Shown: positions 1 through 12,900, numbered from the stretch's first letter. The stretch is DNA of 64,000 nucleotides from Pseudopithomyces maydicus (GCA_026873275.1 JANTUC010000014.1:930001-994000); one strand, 5' to 3'. A program made the numbers and translations. Notes: generated by a model from the sequence alone, not told the origin.

Positions 1-950
1 AACTGGTGGAAGTTGTCGTAACCGATGTAAAGAGCGACGCTCAAGCCGATTGCGCTCCATACACTGTAGCGTCCACCAACCCAGTCGGAGAAACCAAACA
101 TGTTCTTCTTGTCAATACCAAACTTGGTAACTTCTTCTTCGTTGGTAGAGAGGGCAACGAAGTGCTTGGCAATATCCTCCTGCTTTGCGCTCTGGAGGAA
201 CCATGACTTAGCCGTGTTTGCGTTCGTCACAGTTTCGGCGGTTGTGAAAGTCTTGGACGCAATGAGGAAAAGAGTGGTTTCGGGGTCGGACTCTTTCAGA
301 GCCTCTGCAACGTGTGTTCCGTCAATGTTGGAGACAAAGTGGAGCTTAAGATCCCGATCGCCGTACGGCTTCAATGCTTCCGTGACCATGACCGGGCCGC
401 TGGTATCTGTCAGCAACAGCATATAGATCAAGGCTGTTCAGTATACGTACAGATCAGAACCACCAATACCGACGTTGATGATGGTCTTGATCTTCTTGCC
501 GGTGTATCCCTTCCATTCACCGCTGCGTACCTGTTCTGTGAACTCCTTCATGTGTTCCAACACCTCGTTCACACCCTCGACAACGCTCTCGCCGTCAACC
601 TTGATGGGTCGGTTCTTGACATTACGAAGAGCAACGTGCAGGACAGCGCGGTTCTCTGTGAAGTTGATCTTGTTGCCTTCGAACATCTGATCACGAAGCT
701 CTTCGAGGTTGGCCTCCTTAGCCAGCGCAACGAGAAGCCTCAGTGTCTCCTCTGTGATGAAGTTCTTGGAGAAATCAAAGAGAGTCTCCGAGTTATCAGC
801 CTCATTTTTGAAGGTGAAGGAGAACTTCTCAAAGCGCTGGGGGTCCTTCTTGAAGTACTCCTTGAGGACAATGTCCTTGCCGAGCTTCGAGTGGTGGTCC
901 TGGAGGGCATTCCAGGACGAGAGATCCGACGCTTGCGAAAAGCCAGGCAT
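1..950 (-). CDS. PGI1: Glucose-6-phosphate isomerase, N-terminal part (runs off left edge)
   Basis: Glycolytic enzyme that interconverts glucose-6-phosphate and fructose-6-phosphate in the cytosol. Exon 1 is 451-950 and exon 2 runs from 399 off the window; the intron is 400-450 with donor GTACGT and acceptor CAG. Joining them keeps the frame across the conserved NVGIGGSDLGP sugar-phosphate-binding segment, and exon 2 continues with typical isomerase sequence (SKTFTTAETVTNA, WVGGRYSVWSAIG). About 300 residues are visible of the usual ~550. The start at 950 (MPGFSQASDLSSWNALQ) matches how fungal isomerases begin. The same frame stays open upstream to 1262, so a longer product cannot be excluded. 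No lesion is seen. Confidence 0.95.
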
Positions 951-1682
951 CGTGAAGTTGGAGGTTTGTTGTGGGCGTGGTGCGGAACTGTCGGAGCTGT
1001 TTTTAGCAACGTTCAACAAAACGCGATGAGGGGCCGTATCCCGGGCTGCCTTGCTAGCAATTGGGCGGACAATCGGGCGACTCACTGCTATTTGAATACT
1101 GGGTCTGGTGAAGTGGGGGTAGATGAAGGAAGCTTGGAATCGATGTTTTGCAATTCCGCGGTCAGGCGTATGTAAGTAAAGGAACGTCGCTGCCGGCCGG
1201 ATGTTGGTGGGGTTGGGAAGGCACGCCCGGACGTCACAAGGAGGGGCAGGTACAGGGGTCAAGCTTCATGGCGTCAGTTCTGGAATCGGAAAGACGCGCT
1301 CTCTCACGCAAGCAACACAAACGGGTCACTAAGCATTCCCTGCTGCTGAGAAAGACTTTTCAGAAACATGAAAGACTTGATGGAAAAATTTGCGGGACAT
1401 TTCTTCCTATACCTTGGCTTGGTGTGTTTTCGCTCGCCCACCCCCGTGACGCATCTGATTCATAATGCCATCCCACGCCTCCCCACGCATGGTAAAACCT
1501 CAAACGATACCGGAGCTACCATGCTTGCTCGGGTATTTGCGAGGCGGTCCAGGGCCCTAACGAGCTGGACGTGTCCTCGCGAGGCTTTCTATTGAGACAA
1601 TGAACGCCAGCCAACAGCTCCCCTAGTCTAAATCATTCCCTGCCAATCACCTTCCGATCCTCCCATCGTGGTAGGTAGTCCT
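951..1682. promoter_or_regulatory. GPI upstream region / SCH9 downstream region
   Basis: The 732 bp lie upstream of the isomerase start and downstream of the SCH9 stop, so the isomerase promoter and the SCH9 3' UTR should be here. The part next to the isomerase start is open in the isomerase frame for 104 codons. No other gene is supported. Confidence 0.4.
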
Positions 1683-3769
1683 CTACCGTGCCGCATCCTC
1701 AAAGGAGGGATCCTTTACCGAACCACCGGCATCGCCCAGACCGGCGACTGGCCGGTTGTAGGACCAGCCAGTGAATTGCTCCTGCATTGTCTGCGAAAGC
1801 ATCGGCCCGTCTACGTACGAGTCAGTTGGCGCCTCCCGCGTGAACTCGGCGTCAAAGTTGTCCGTGTCTTTCGCATCGGCCTGGAGTGTGTTAATGTATG
1901 ACCATGAATAGAATCGACTTCGCAACTTACCACGTTCGGCTTGAAGCTAGGCTCGTATTTCCGTTCCAAGAGCTTGCGCCAGTCAATGCTGTGGAAGAAG
2001 TAGTGTGCCTTGATCTCCGCAGCGCCCTTTGCTCCAAGACGCTTCTCCGCGTTGCGGTCCAGGAGACGGGTGAGCAGGTCTCGTGCCGCCGGTGGCACAA
2101 TTTCAGGGCCAGGGAAGTGCAGAGGTTCTGTGAGGATTTTGCGATACATGTCGTTTGTGTTCTCGTCGTAGAACGGCGGCAGACCCGTCAACATCTCGTA
2201 CAAGAGAACACCAAGGGTCCACCAATCGACAGTCTTGGTGTAGCCTGCTCCCGTAAGCAGCTCTGGAGCAAGGTATTCTGGGGTTCCACAGAATGCTAGA
2301 AACCGATTAGCTGAATGTGTGAGCCAAAAGGAGTGCGCTTACTGTTTGTTCGATCCTCATCCTTCATATCTAATTTGCAAAGACCGAAATCGCACAAAGC
2401 GATGTGCCCAGTGTAGTCCAGAAGAATGTTCTCTGGCTTCAAATCACGGTAGATGACATTGAAACCATGCAAACACTCCAAGGCGCACAAAAGTTCCGCT
2501 GCGTAGAATCGAGCACGATTAATGTCGAAACGCTGTTCCTTTTGCAGGTGGTGGAAGAGCTCACCGCCGTTCACGAAGGCGAGAACGAAGTAAAGCTTCT
2601 CCGGTGACTGGAAGGAGAACTTGAGCGGCACAATGAAAGGATTGTTGATCTGAGCGAGAACAGAGCGTTCTGCCAAGGTATGCGCTACCTCTGAGCGAGA
2701 GATGATGTGCGCCTTGCGGATGGTCTTGAGAGCGTAGATACGGTGGGTATCCTTCTTCCTGTAATTTGTTAACGCATGCCTACGCAGATGATTAGAGAAT
2801 CACGCATACATGACCTGCATAACCTTGCCGAAGCTGCCCTTGCCAACAACCTTGAGCAGGTCAAAGTCATCAATCGTGAGCTTGTCTTTCTGGGTTTCCA
2901 CAAAGTTCACACCGATCCTCATTGATCCGGAGCCGTATTGTAGTTCCAACCATTCAGAGCTCTGACCATTCTTGTCATTTGGATCAGCCTCGAACTTGGG
3001 CCGGATGTGGCATTTCCCGATGAAGATGTCTTCGGTCCGGCCTGCATTCGGAGGAGCGGTGGGGTTTCGGACGTATAGCGATACGCTGATGTCGGTTGTA
3101 CGGGAAACGTCGAACTTGTACTGTGTGTTTCCTCCGGCCCACAAGGGGTTCTCTGGGGTTCCTGAGACAGCATTGATGAAGACCTGCTGCTTATCGAAGT
3201 CGACGAGCGCATATGGGAGGTATTTCGAAGAGTAGCGTCCGTGGATGGTGGGAACCGCATTGATGCTGCCAGCAGCGGACTGCGGTCGGTTCGAGTAGGA
3301 GCCGGCGACCTGGTTTCGCGACGACGAGCCTGGGCGCATGGAACCCGCTACGGAGAAGCCGCCACCTTGAGACAGCGACCCCTGGTGGTGGCCGCCCTGG
3401 AAGTGCTGCTCTGCGCCCGGGGGCAGCGAAAAGCCCTTGCCTTCGTGGAGAGTGACGATCAAGATGCCGGGGCGGAGGGGCGGTGGAGGAGGGGCAGCAT
3501 TGGCTTCGGAGGCCGCTGGGCGTGGTCAGCTCGCGATGATACGTACGGCCTGTCTACCACATACCGATGCCATTTGGGTCTGAGAGGGCGGTGCTGCTGG
3601 CGGCCTTGGGGGTTTGCTCGCCGCTGACGATGGTCGAGGTGGAGGACGAGCGACTGAAGGTGTTGGCAAGCGGTGCAAGGTGGGTCTCCTTGAGCTCTGC
3701 GGCTGGTTAGAGAGAGGCTTGGAGGGCAAAAATGCGAGCACACGAACTCTTGGTCAATTTCCAACTCAT
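1683..3769 (-). CDS. SCH9: Sch9-type AGC protein kinase with C2 domain
   Basis: Nutrient and stress signalling kinase of the Sch9/SchA family, acting downstream of TORC1 in fungi. Six exons: 3748-3769, 3565-3696, 2810-3515, 2343-2758, 1931-2295, 1683-1880; they sum to 612 residues in one frame. The first exon is only 22 nt and gives MSWKLTK, the usual family start. A C2 domain fills most of exon 3 (about residues 70-260), then the glycine loop GKGSFGKV, the catalytic lysine in YALKT, the YRDLKPEN catalytic loop, DFG, and the activation segment ending in FCGTPEY. The AGC tail has a turn-motif region and the hydrophobic motif FTGWSY near the end. All kinase residues look intact, so it should be active. 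It is divergent from ADA2. Confidence 0.95.
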
Positions 3770-4501
3770 GGTTGCGGCGGCGGAGGAGGAGCTGGTTGGC
3801 GGGCAGACAGCCTGAGGCAAGGGTGCGTTGAGGCAGGAAGGCGAGAGCGTGTCGGAGGGGGAGCGGCCGCCGATGCACAGCAAGGTGTGGTGTGGAGGGT
3901 GTGTGGGCTCGGGCACGGCAGTGGTGAGAAGAAGGGCTATGGCAGTGGCGAGGGGCGGCGGCGTCTCCTTTCTCAGAGCGTCTCCTTCAACGAAGGTTGT
4001 TTGGGGTAGGCGATGCCAGTGGGGTTAGCAGCGTCTCAGATTCGCCAAGCGGCAGTGTCTCTGAGGGCAGCGCAGCGAGCACAGATGCGCAACTGATCTG
4101 GCGGCCCAGCTAGGCCGTTTGACAGCTCGGTGGTGCCCGCGGCCGCTATTCAGGAAGCCGTAGCGATGCTCCTGTGGTGCGCACGCCTAAGGACTTGACT
4201 TGACTTGATACTGCCCTGGCCAGCCATTCGCGACGTGCAGCCCGCCCGCCGCCGCCTCCGACGCTCCGGTCACGCCCGACGCTCCGTACCTGGGTACTAG
4301 GTAGGTGGCATCGCAGCATCAACCGCACCCCGCCCCCTGCCATTCAACTCGACCCAGTCTGCTGCCCGTCGCTGCTGGTGATTGACCTGCGACGCGCAAG
4401 CTGGCCGAAACCGCCACAGCCACGTGCCCGGCCGTGCTCTGGGCGGCCGCCCACTGTGGCAACAGCAAACGCGACACCACCGCCCACCTTCAACCCGCAC
4501 C
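3770..4501. promoter_or_regulatory. Divergent promoter region, SCH9 and ADA2
   Basis: The 732 bp GC-rich interval separates the two divergent starts, so it must hold both promoters. It contains a NotI-like GCGGCCGC stretch near 4138-4145 and no convincing TATA box. ORFs in it are shadows. Confidence 0.4.
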
Positions 4502-6138
4502 ATGGGCTTGATCAAGAAGAAGACAGCATCGCGGGGCACCGAGGGCGGCGTCAAGTACGTCTGCGATGTGTGCTCCTCGGACATCACCTCGACGGTAAGC
4601 TGCACCTCCTTGAGGCATCCACCTCCGCCTCTACCTCCATCCCACCTTCAAACACGCGAACAACAACACCGGGACCCGCAATGTTGACGCCCCTAGGTGC
4701 GCATCCGCTGCGCCAGCGATGTGTGCCACGAGTACGACCTCTGCGTGCCCTGCTTCTCTGACGCGAAATACTCTCGCGACCACGACCCCAAGACACATTC
4801 CTACCAAGTGATCGAGCAGCATTCGATTCCCATCTTCACCGAAGATTGGGGTGCAGATGAGGAGCTCGCTTTGCTCGAAGGGGCCGAGACATACGGACTG
4901 GGATCATGGGCCGACATAGCAGACCACATTGGCGGTTTCAGGACAAAGGACGAGGTTCGTGACCACTATGTGAGCACGTACATAAACAGCTCCAAGTTCC
5001 CTCTCCCAGAAAGAGCCAGCCCGGAGAATACCGAGCTGAGCGACCGGATACCGCGCGATGTTTTCCAGGCCAACAAGAAGAGACGGATAGAAAAGAAGAA
5101 GGAAGACGCTCAGAATGCACCGCCTGCCACGCCAAAGCAGAAACCCACGGCCAGCGTGCCCGCCTGCCATGAGGTCCAGGGATACATGCCTGGTCGGTTG
5201 GAATTCGAGACGGAGTATTTCAACGAAGCCGAAGAAGCAGTGCAGCACATGCAATTCGATCCTGGTGATGGTGTCAACCCTAGGACTGGCGAAATAGAGC
5301 CCGAGATGGAGCTGAAGATGACGGTGATGGAAATCTACAACTCAAAATTGGATGCGCGAGTCGACAGGAAGAAGGTAATTTTTGAGCACAAGCTACTAGA
5401 GTACCGCAAGAATGCTGCTCTCGACAAGAAACGAACAAAAGAAGAAAGGGATCTCTTGAATAAAGCGAAGCCATTTGCTAGGATGATGATGCACGATGAC
5501 TTCGACAAGTTCTGTGAGGGTCTCCTCTACGAGCACAGTCTGCGACAAGCCATCTCTCAGTTACAGGATTGGAGACTTCATCAGATTACAGATCTGAAGC
5601 AGGGCGAGAAGTACGAACAGGAGAAACAGCAACGCAATACAAGACCACCGCCACTCGGTCAGTTTGACCGCCTTGCATCGAATCGAATCAAGCCAGCCCC
5701 GCCTTTCGAGACACCTTCAGCCACAGCAGCATTGACCGCGGCCGACCTGCCTATGCATTTGCGGCACAAGAATGGTCTATCCACACCCCTCCGGATCAGC
5801 CGAACGGAACAAATGGCACGAATGGTGTATTGACACCTCAGCACTCGAAAATAAAATTTGTCCCGAAGGCGTTGCCGAACACGGTACCGTTGAAGTTCGC
5901 CAAAGAAGCAGCTTCAGATTTGCAGCTCCTTACCCCAGAAGAACAGGAGATCTGCCGTGTCCTGCGCATCTTACCGAAACCTTATTTCGTGATCAAGGAG
6001 AACCTGATTCGGGAGGCGATGAAACAAGGCGGTTCACTTAAGAAACGAACTGCAATTGAGATGGCCAAAATCGACGAGCGGAAAACGAAGCAAATCTATG
6101 ATTTCTTTGTACACAGCGGATGGATCGGGAAGGCGTAA
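4502..6138 (+). CDS. ADA2: Transcriptional adaptor Ada2 (SAGA/HAT module), with apparent frameshift
   Basis: Ada2 partners Gcn5 in histone acetyltransferase complexes such as SAGA. Exon 1 is 4502-4594; exon 2 starts at 4697 after a GTAAGC donor and a CTAG acceptor. The N terminus is a ZZ zinc finger (CDVCSSDI, CASDVCHEYDLCVPC), followed by a SANT/Myb domain (EELALLEGAETYGLGSWADI), the long Ada2 middle region, and a C-terminal SWIRM domain (ILPKPYFVIKENLIREAM) ending WIGKA. The frame breaks at a run of four C at 5786-5789: one extra base there joins the two halves, and the total coding length becomes 1536 nt (511 residues), normal for fungal Ada2. A 25-nt intron at the same place would be implausibly short. 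I take the gene as functional and the break as a likely sequence error. Confidence 0.92.
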
Positions 6139-6601
6139 TGTTAAATTTGTAATGGGAAGCATAGCACGGAGTTGGTCTTGGGTTTGGCGGCGTCTTACCG
6201 ATACCCAGTTGGTTCACCTCGGTGGACATTGGAAATAGCCGATAAAAACAAATACATATTGGATCCGGTGTTGTATACACACATTGAATGCTCTCCACTC
6301 TGACACGTACCGGTGAACCTTCGACCCCAGACCCTGGAACCTTAAATTACTGGGCACACGTGATTGGCTGCTTGTCCAGAGCGTCGCTGGGGCAAGCGCG
6401 ACCCAAACAAACGGTCTTCTCTCACCTCAACGCTTTCCACTGCTACTAACCACCACGATGCATTCCTAATCTAGCGCACACTGCACCTTTTTTTGTTACC
6501 TTGCAGCTCACCTTCACCAGCCTTCCAAAGACGATACTTTGGTGAAGTAGCCACTCGCGGCGCTACTGCTGCAAAGACCAAGGAGGCTTATACACTGTCG
6601 T
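6139..6601. promoter_or_regulatory. ADA2 3' end and upstream region of next gene
   Basis: A CACGTG core at 6357-6362 is directly followed by ATTGG (inverse CCAAT box) at 6363-6367, about 240 bp before the next start. This is a plausible bHLH plus CCAAT-factor site. Nothing else is seen. Confidence 0.35.
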
Positions 6602-7913
6602 ATGGCAGCTAAATCTCCAAAACGTCTCATCATGCCAGGCTTTTTCACTCCGCCCTCCGTTCAACGGTGCGATTCGCGAGCGCAGTCGTATGAGCCGGCA
6701 CCCCGGTTTCCGCCCGCTTCCTCTGAAACCTCCGGCCTTCAGGTGACCGGTGCCGACCACGCGACCCGCAAGCGCTCCCGCCAGAGCGACGCTTCATCGT
6801 CTGCATCATATTCGCTCAATACGACCTCTTGGTACCAGTCGCTGGGCTATTCTCGCTCATCAATTCAGAGCCCACCGCCACTAGCGAACGAGCGATACGA
6901 TCTGGCCGGAGGAATGGATGCCACGGATAAGTTCGCAAGGCAAACCGGGAATTTCGATGACTACTATCATCTTGGGAAACAACGTGGGATGTGGTCTACA
7001 CCTACAAGTCCACAAAGTGGCATGCCTGCACAAATACAGCTTGGGGAGCAAGAAATCACGCCAAGAGGAACAAAACCATGGATGATCAATCAGCTCATGA
7101 GCATCATGGGGGAGTGGCTGGCAAACTGTATCAGTTTTGCTCGGTACCATTTCGAGGATTCCAGGCCGGATCTGGGCAAGCATATTCGTTTGACAACCAG
7201 GAGGTGGCCACCAAACTTGGGTTGAATGAGGACTCTGAACAAAGCGAGCCGAAATATTCCGCCCAACAGGCATGGACGTCAAACTCCCCGACAACAACTA
7301 CGGCATACTCTCCGTAGAGTCGATAGAGGACGAGCGGCCTAGGGCGAAACGACAACGTACGGCAGAGAACTGGGTGGTTGTGAACAACGATGGAAACATG
7401 ACTTCCAGGCCCTCAACACCGCGCGTAGCTCCCCGAAGAGTACCCGCAAGTGTTAACTCACCATACTCACCTTCTCAAATTCCTCGACCTGTCTCTAGGG
7501 CGAGTATGTCCACGCCAGCATACAAGCGACCATCCCTTATACCCGTTTCTCGGCGATCCACGCTCGATCGGAAATCCTTCCACAGCTCTTTCTCGCCAAA
7601 TTCTCGACCACAAAGCAGTAGCGGACGGTCGTATAGTCGTCAAAGCTTTGGATCCCCTGCCATGCTCAACGAGAAGGACCCCAAGAAAAAGAGCCCGCTG
7701 CCGCCCGAGAGCCAACGACTCATCAACAAGATGCGACGCGAAGAGCTTGAGGATGATGCCCGCATGCGGAGGATGAGCTCTCAAATGAGCGCCATGCTAC
7801 GAGAAGCTCGAGAGGCGCTGGGCAGCAAGTTTGAAATCGAGGACGAATTTATGGATGACGAAGATGACAATAACGACTTTTATTCTAGTGGCATGCCTTT
7901 GTTTCCACGGTAA
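6602..7913 (+). CDS. Conserved hypothetical Ser/Pro-rich protein, two apparent frameshifts
   Basis: I do not recognise a characterised family. Reading three successive frames gives one protein of about 437 residues: a Ser/Pro-rich N terminus with a basic patch (ATRKRSRQSD), a short ordered block around KLYQFCSVPFRGFQAG, a second basic patch (RPRAKRQRT) and a coiled, charged C terminus (MRREELEDDARMRRM, FMDDEDDNN). Two bipartite basic patches suggest a nuclear protein; that is inference. The frame breaks at five G at 7108-7112 and at four C at 7286-7289. Each break corresponds to one missing base, and adding both makes 1314 nt, a multiple of three. The start could also be the Met at 6632. Confidence 0.75.
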
Positions 7914-8768
7914 GCGTATGCACGCGACCGCTTTGTACAGGTGTGCCGGGCCAAATGATTGGCAGTCGCGTTGGCTGAAAAAGCAACCGGAGCATATCTA
8001 GCAAGACGTGTCTGCGGGTGTAGCGAGGCCGATCTTTCACGCATTCAGGCGTGTCTTTCTCTTATGTTTTGTATTCACGAGAGATTCCGATCCGATAACC
8101 GGCGTTTGTACATGTCTATATACCCCTTCGGCGTGGAAATACTGGTTTTTCTTGTAGGTAATGTAATCAGCGTCACGGCCGTATAGATATTAGTCGCATA
8201 ATGAAGGCTTCTTTCGCAATACTCGTCACATAATATTCGATATCGAGTGCAAACGATTGAAGTAGGACGATTCACCCAAACTATGACCTCTCGTCGCCGG
8301 GACATTCCGTTTCTGTTCATCAACGGATGGCATTCATGCGGGGTTCCCGGCTCGGCGGTACCGTACCTAGGTAATGCTTGTTCCAGCCACCACTCACACG
8401 ACGTCACGCAACTCGTTGAAAGAACAGCAGGTGCATAATAATCCAATTTTACGCCCGCTCCCTGGGCGCTACCCGCTATCCGCTACGCTACATACAATAT
8501 AAATCGACTGCGCCGCCATGTCAGCGCACACGTCCCGTCCCCCTTTCACTCGATCGCGATCCATCCGCCCACGTCGCTGCCACTGTTTCATTCTTCCATA
8601 AGCCCCAGTCCGTCCGTCCGTCTCAAACCCCAGATTCAACCAAACACCATAGTTTATACACACATACAAACATACATACATATAGATTCATAGCGTTTAT
8701 ATCGCTACCACCACTCTACCCTCCCACGCAACCCATATACATACACACATATAACAAACCCACCAACA
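7914..8768. other. Intergenic, 855 bp
   Basis: No gene is supported. The last 150 bp before 8769 are rich in CA/CT and short ATAC/ACAT repeats (8650-8760), typical of a fungal promoter and 5' leader. Confidence 0.4.
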
Positions 8769-9456
8769 ATGACCTCACTCCTCGACGTCCGCCCCCGGAC
8801 CAAGAACCCCTCCCCCTCTACTCCCAACAAGACCCCGACTCCGCCTCCGTCCGCAGCGCAGCCCCCTCCTACGTCTCAGACACCCCCAGCTACGAATCGT
8901 ATCGCGCGCCCACGTCCCTACTCCCGCCGCCGCTGCCAGGTCAGCACTCGGTAGGACTTCCGCCCGCGCGCGGATATGCGCCTGGTTTTGCGCCCGAGTT
9001 AAGGAATAGGGCATCGGGGAGGACGGCGGAGTTTAGCTTTGGGGAGAGGGGGTGAGGAGTAGTATGGTGAGGGGGAAGATGCGTGGCGGTGGGAGTGCGA
9101 GTGCGAGTGCGAGTAGGAGGGATGCGCAGAGTGTGCCTGTCTCGCCGCTTTCGCCGCTTTCACCGCTTTCTCCGGTTTCGATCGCTGGGTCTGAGAGTAG
9201 TGGTTTGACGCGTAGTGAGGTCAACTCTCCGGTGAGAGGTGTTGCGCCGGGTCCGGTTGAGGGGTTTTCCCCTAGTGGGGAGGAGGCGGGGAGGGAGAGG
9301 AGGGAGAGGGAGAGTGAGGCTTTTCGGGAGGAGAGCAGGGGGTGGGAGTTTATGGTGGAGCAGGTGGGGGAGTGGAAGGAGAGGAGAAGGAGTTGGAATG
9401 TATTTAGGGAGGGTTTACCGCGGAGGGCGAAGAGGAGGTTTGGGATTAGGGGGTGA
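8769..9456 (+). CDS. Conserved disordered protein, two apparent frameshifts
   Basis: The ATG frame is lost after eight codons at a run of five C (8792-8796), continues in the next frame (PDQEPLPLYSQQDPDSASV, then SYVSDTPSYESYRAPTSLL and GLPPARGYAPGFAPELRNR), and is lost again at five G (9048-9052) before a third stretch ending GWEFMVEQVGEWKERRRSW and a basic tail. Adding one base at each run gives 690 nt, 229 residues. The Pro/Ser/Tyr-rich start, PPPLPG motif and charged tail resemble an uncharacterised Pezizomycotina family; I cannot name a function. A repeated PLS motif (PVSPLSPLSPLSPVS) comes from a 9-bp tandem repeat near 9139-9175. Confidence 0.75.
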
Positions 9457-9933
9457 AAGGGGTTTCTGGTAGGGAGGGATGATAGTCTGAGTAGGTATGG
9501 GGCGTGAGTTTCGTGGCGTGACTTCTAGGCTAGTTGAGTCTTGCATATACAGTCCCAGGTAATTTATATGCATCACGCAACTTTATTACAGACCAAACAA
9601 TTTTACCTTTTCCTCAACTAGGGTCGCGAGGGCCTGACCAATTTACTCTACCAAGCCATTCAACAGCGGGGAATACGGAACTTATAAGACTCGCGTGTCT
9701 TAGACAGCTATGTGTGTGTTTGGTTTTTTGAAAAAGTAGTGGTGGAGTAGCTGACCAGATAACAGTAGTCCCAAAGAGGTATATTACAGCTTGATTTACG
9801 CCACTCTCGGAATCAAGCTAGAGGACGGGTATTAAAAACGCCTGTTTCAATCATATTTGTCTCAGAAACGATGATGCTGTTTTGCACACATGGACAATGA
9901 GGGCATTGCCATCAATGATCCAATATCTACAAT
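9457..9933. other. Intergenic, 477 bp, convergent
   Basis: The interval lies between the 3' ends of the 8769 gene and the NLR gene. It is AT-rich with no supported ORF and should hold both terminators. Confidence 0.4.
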
Positions 9934-12900
9934 CTACAAACCAAGATCTTCCAAGAAATCGATGCACTCCATGTACTGATAGTCGTTTATTCTCGAGCGG
10001 TCTCCAGCTAGTGCATATGATAAAGCGTTTTGTTGATAACAACTTTTACCTTCAACGTTTGCACGGCTTGTGAAGTCCACCCCATACCTGAAAAGTACCT
10101 TCAAGGTCCCCAGGTTGTATTGGCGTGCTGCATACATAAACGCTGTCTTGCCTTCGTCGTCGCGTTTATTTAGGTGTGCTCCTCTCGAACACAATAGCTC
10201 TACCATGGTCGTAAAATCATCTAATTTTCCGGAAGGAACTGCTCCTGGGTATGGAATGCGGAAATGGATCTCATCGTTTTGTAATTCTGCACCGCAGGCA
10301 TACATCAAGACATTTATGCCTGAGTCGTCCATACTATTGATATTTGATCCATTTTCAATCAGATACTCGAATGCAGAAACATTTCCCAGTGCTGCAGCGA
10401 TCATGATTGCGCTACGTTCAAGCTGGTCTCTAGAGTTTGTTCCAGATAGCAGACAATCAGCTACGTATTCATCGAATGGGATTATTTTTGCCGCATATTT
10501 CCGTCTTGATTCTTGCTGTGCTTGGGCTGATGTGAATATTTTTAAAATCTCAACTGAGCCTCCTATACTAGCCCAATGCAGTATTGTCGCACTGCGAGAG
10601 TTACGCATTATCGTTTCATGTACTCTCGCTCCGTATTGCAATAACAATTGTGTTATTTGGGGTAGTGCTTTCTTTGCAGCAAGATCAAGCGGTGTTGGCT
10701 CCACAACCGGGCACCAATTTGGATCTGCGCCTCTCTGCAGTAGCAACTGTACCATATTTAGACTTCCATTGTCGATAGCCATATGAAGCAATGTTGGCCA
10801 TGCGTTTGAATAGTTGGGTTTTGCCCCATAGTCAAGTAGCGCTTGAGTAACATGAACGTGGTTCAATTCGACTGATTTCAATATAGGTGGGTTCAGACAC
10901 CCATATTCTAGTGCTGCACCTGCCTGTAAGAGAATATGCACAGCATCGAGATGCCCGCACCGTACCGTCTCTTCCAAAGGTATCGTAGTCTCGTTTTGGG
11001 GTAATTCGATAGGTACACCGAGTTGAAGTAGAGTCTGTATCATGATGCAATTACCTGTGCGGGAGGCCACTGATAGCGCATCCGACATCTGGCTGGCACT
11101 TGGCCGAAACGGAGCATGAAATAGTCGAGCAACAAAGTCATAGTGTCCAAACTCTGTAGCCAATGCTAGAGGCGTTATCGTGTGGGTAGGGTACGCAATG
11201 TCGTCATACGAATAATCGAGAATTGCGTCGATTCCATGAACGAATCCACTCTCTGCCGCAAGACACATCAATTGTGGTATAATTAGCTTGGTACAATACG
11301 GTAACAGACTCTTGAAGATCTCGACTGATTTTGCGCGTATGGCGAGTGATATTGGAAGACAGTCCTCATACTGTGGTAACGGTAGGTCATATATCTCCTT
11401 CCGGGGCTTTGGAATACTCTCATGCAGTAAAATATACAGCATTGGTTCATGAGATGTCTTAACCGCCCATCCAAGAATATCTTGGTAACGAGAGTCAAGA
11501 GATTGTCCTGAAGGAGACCACGGCAGGACATCCCATGATGAGCGTTTTCCAAGGACGAGTTCTTTGAACCTTTGCCACGAAGAAGACTGTGGACTTATTT
11601 GCCTCGTGAGAAGAGCCCAATTCGCTCGAGCGTAACGAAATGCACTCAAGTAAGAGAGCTGTGGTTCTAACTTACGTATTGTAGCGGCCATGGATGCATC
11701 AAAATGGATAGGGGTCTTTTTCTTTCTTCCAAACAATGTTGGAAATCTAGACCAGCTTGGTAACAATGGGGCTTGTAGAAATGACCCCGGCATTAGATCC
11801 ATGGTGAACTGCGGCTCTTTTTTTGCAATATGAAGGGTATAGTCTGGTCCCGTCAGATGTTTCACACACAGTTCCCCTAGATCCAATCTTAACTCCTGGA
11901 TGTTGAATTTTCCTTCATACGTTCCGAGCTGTAGTTCATGTTTCTCGAGAAACAGATTGACAGAATGGTGCGTTGGAAGAATGATGTCATCTTCAGAACG
12001 AATAATCAAGCCCGCACATGATTTGATTATCGCTCGTTCTTGTGGAATAATGTCCCTGAGCAGTTTTCCTGTTGTAGCATCAATCGCCAGAATCTCTTGG
12101 AGTTCTGCGATTTGGAAGGGAATCAAAGTTGCACATATGTGAGCTAACACCTGTGGGCCTAGAGGCTTTCTCACTCTGATAGCGCAGCGGAGGTATGTTT
12201 CGGTCAAAGTTTCTGGTAGATCGGCTAACGCCTGACGGATTTCCTGGTCGGTGGTACAATCCCATATCGCATCTATCTGTAAAGTGACCCACAGTATCCT
12301 AGTGCTAGTTATTTGTGTCCTGAATGAAGTAAATCATCATCATCTTGCGTGAAAGAAAAGGTGCAGTAGGTCAGCTAATTCAATGAATCACGATAGAAAA
12401 GAAAGAAGTAAATCATAGTCTGTCCATGAAAGATTTAATACATACATTAAATGAGCTCGATCGTTTAATATTTCAATCACATCCACCCTTAGCTTTTCGT
12501 CCGATGTAAGATGACCTTCAATGCGTTGCTTTTGTTCCATCCTCCAATCTATGAAGATCCGAATGTCGTCACGAGTGTGGCGTTCTGACAAGTGGATAAT
12601 GTGTTCTTCGTTTAAGTTGACTGGGCCCTCGCGAGTGGATATGAAGATATGACAATCTGCAACCCTTGCAAGATCACTAAAGCTGGTAAGAACATAAGAG
12701 CTCTCTTCCTGGGTACAAGCGTCTAGGCCATCGACGATATAGAAATTCTTCAGGTGATATCGAGCCATTTCCTTTGCCAATGGTAGGAGAACGTTGTTGA
12801 CAATATCGCTCAATAATGGGAAATAAGACCTAGGACCGAAAATTCGGATGATATCAGAAACAATATCGTGCGGCACTTGAAGTCCTAGAGCATCCATGAA

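Noticed and set aside
5775..5799. A 25-nt intron to repair ADA2
   Set aside because: It is too short for fungal splicing; the missing-base explanation fits length and pattern better.
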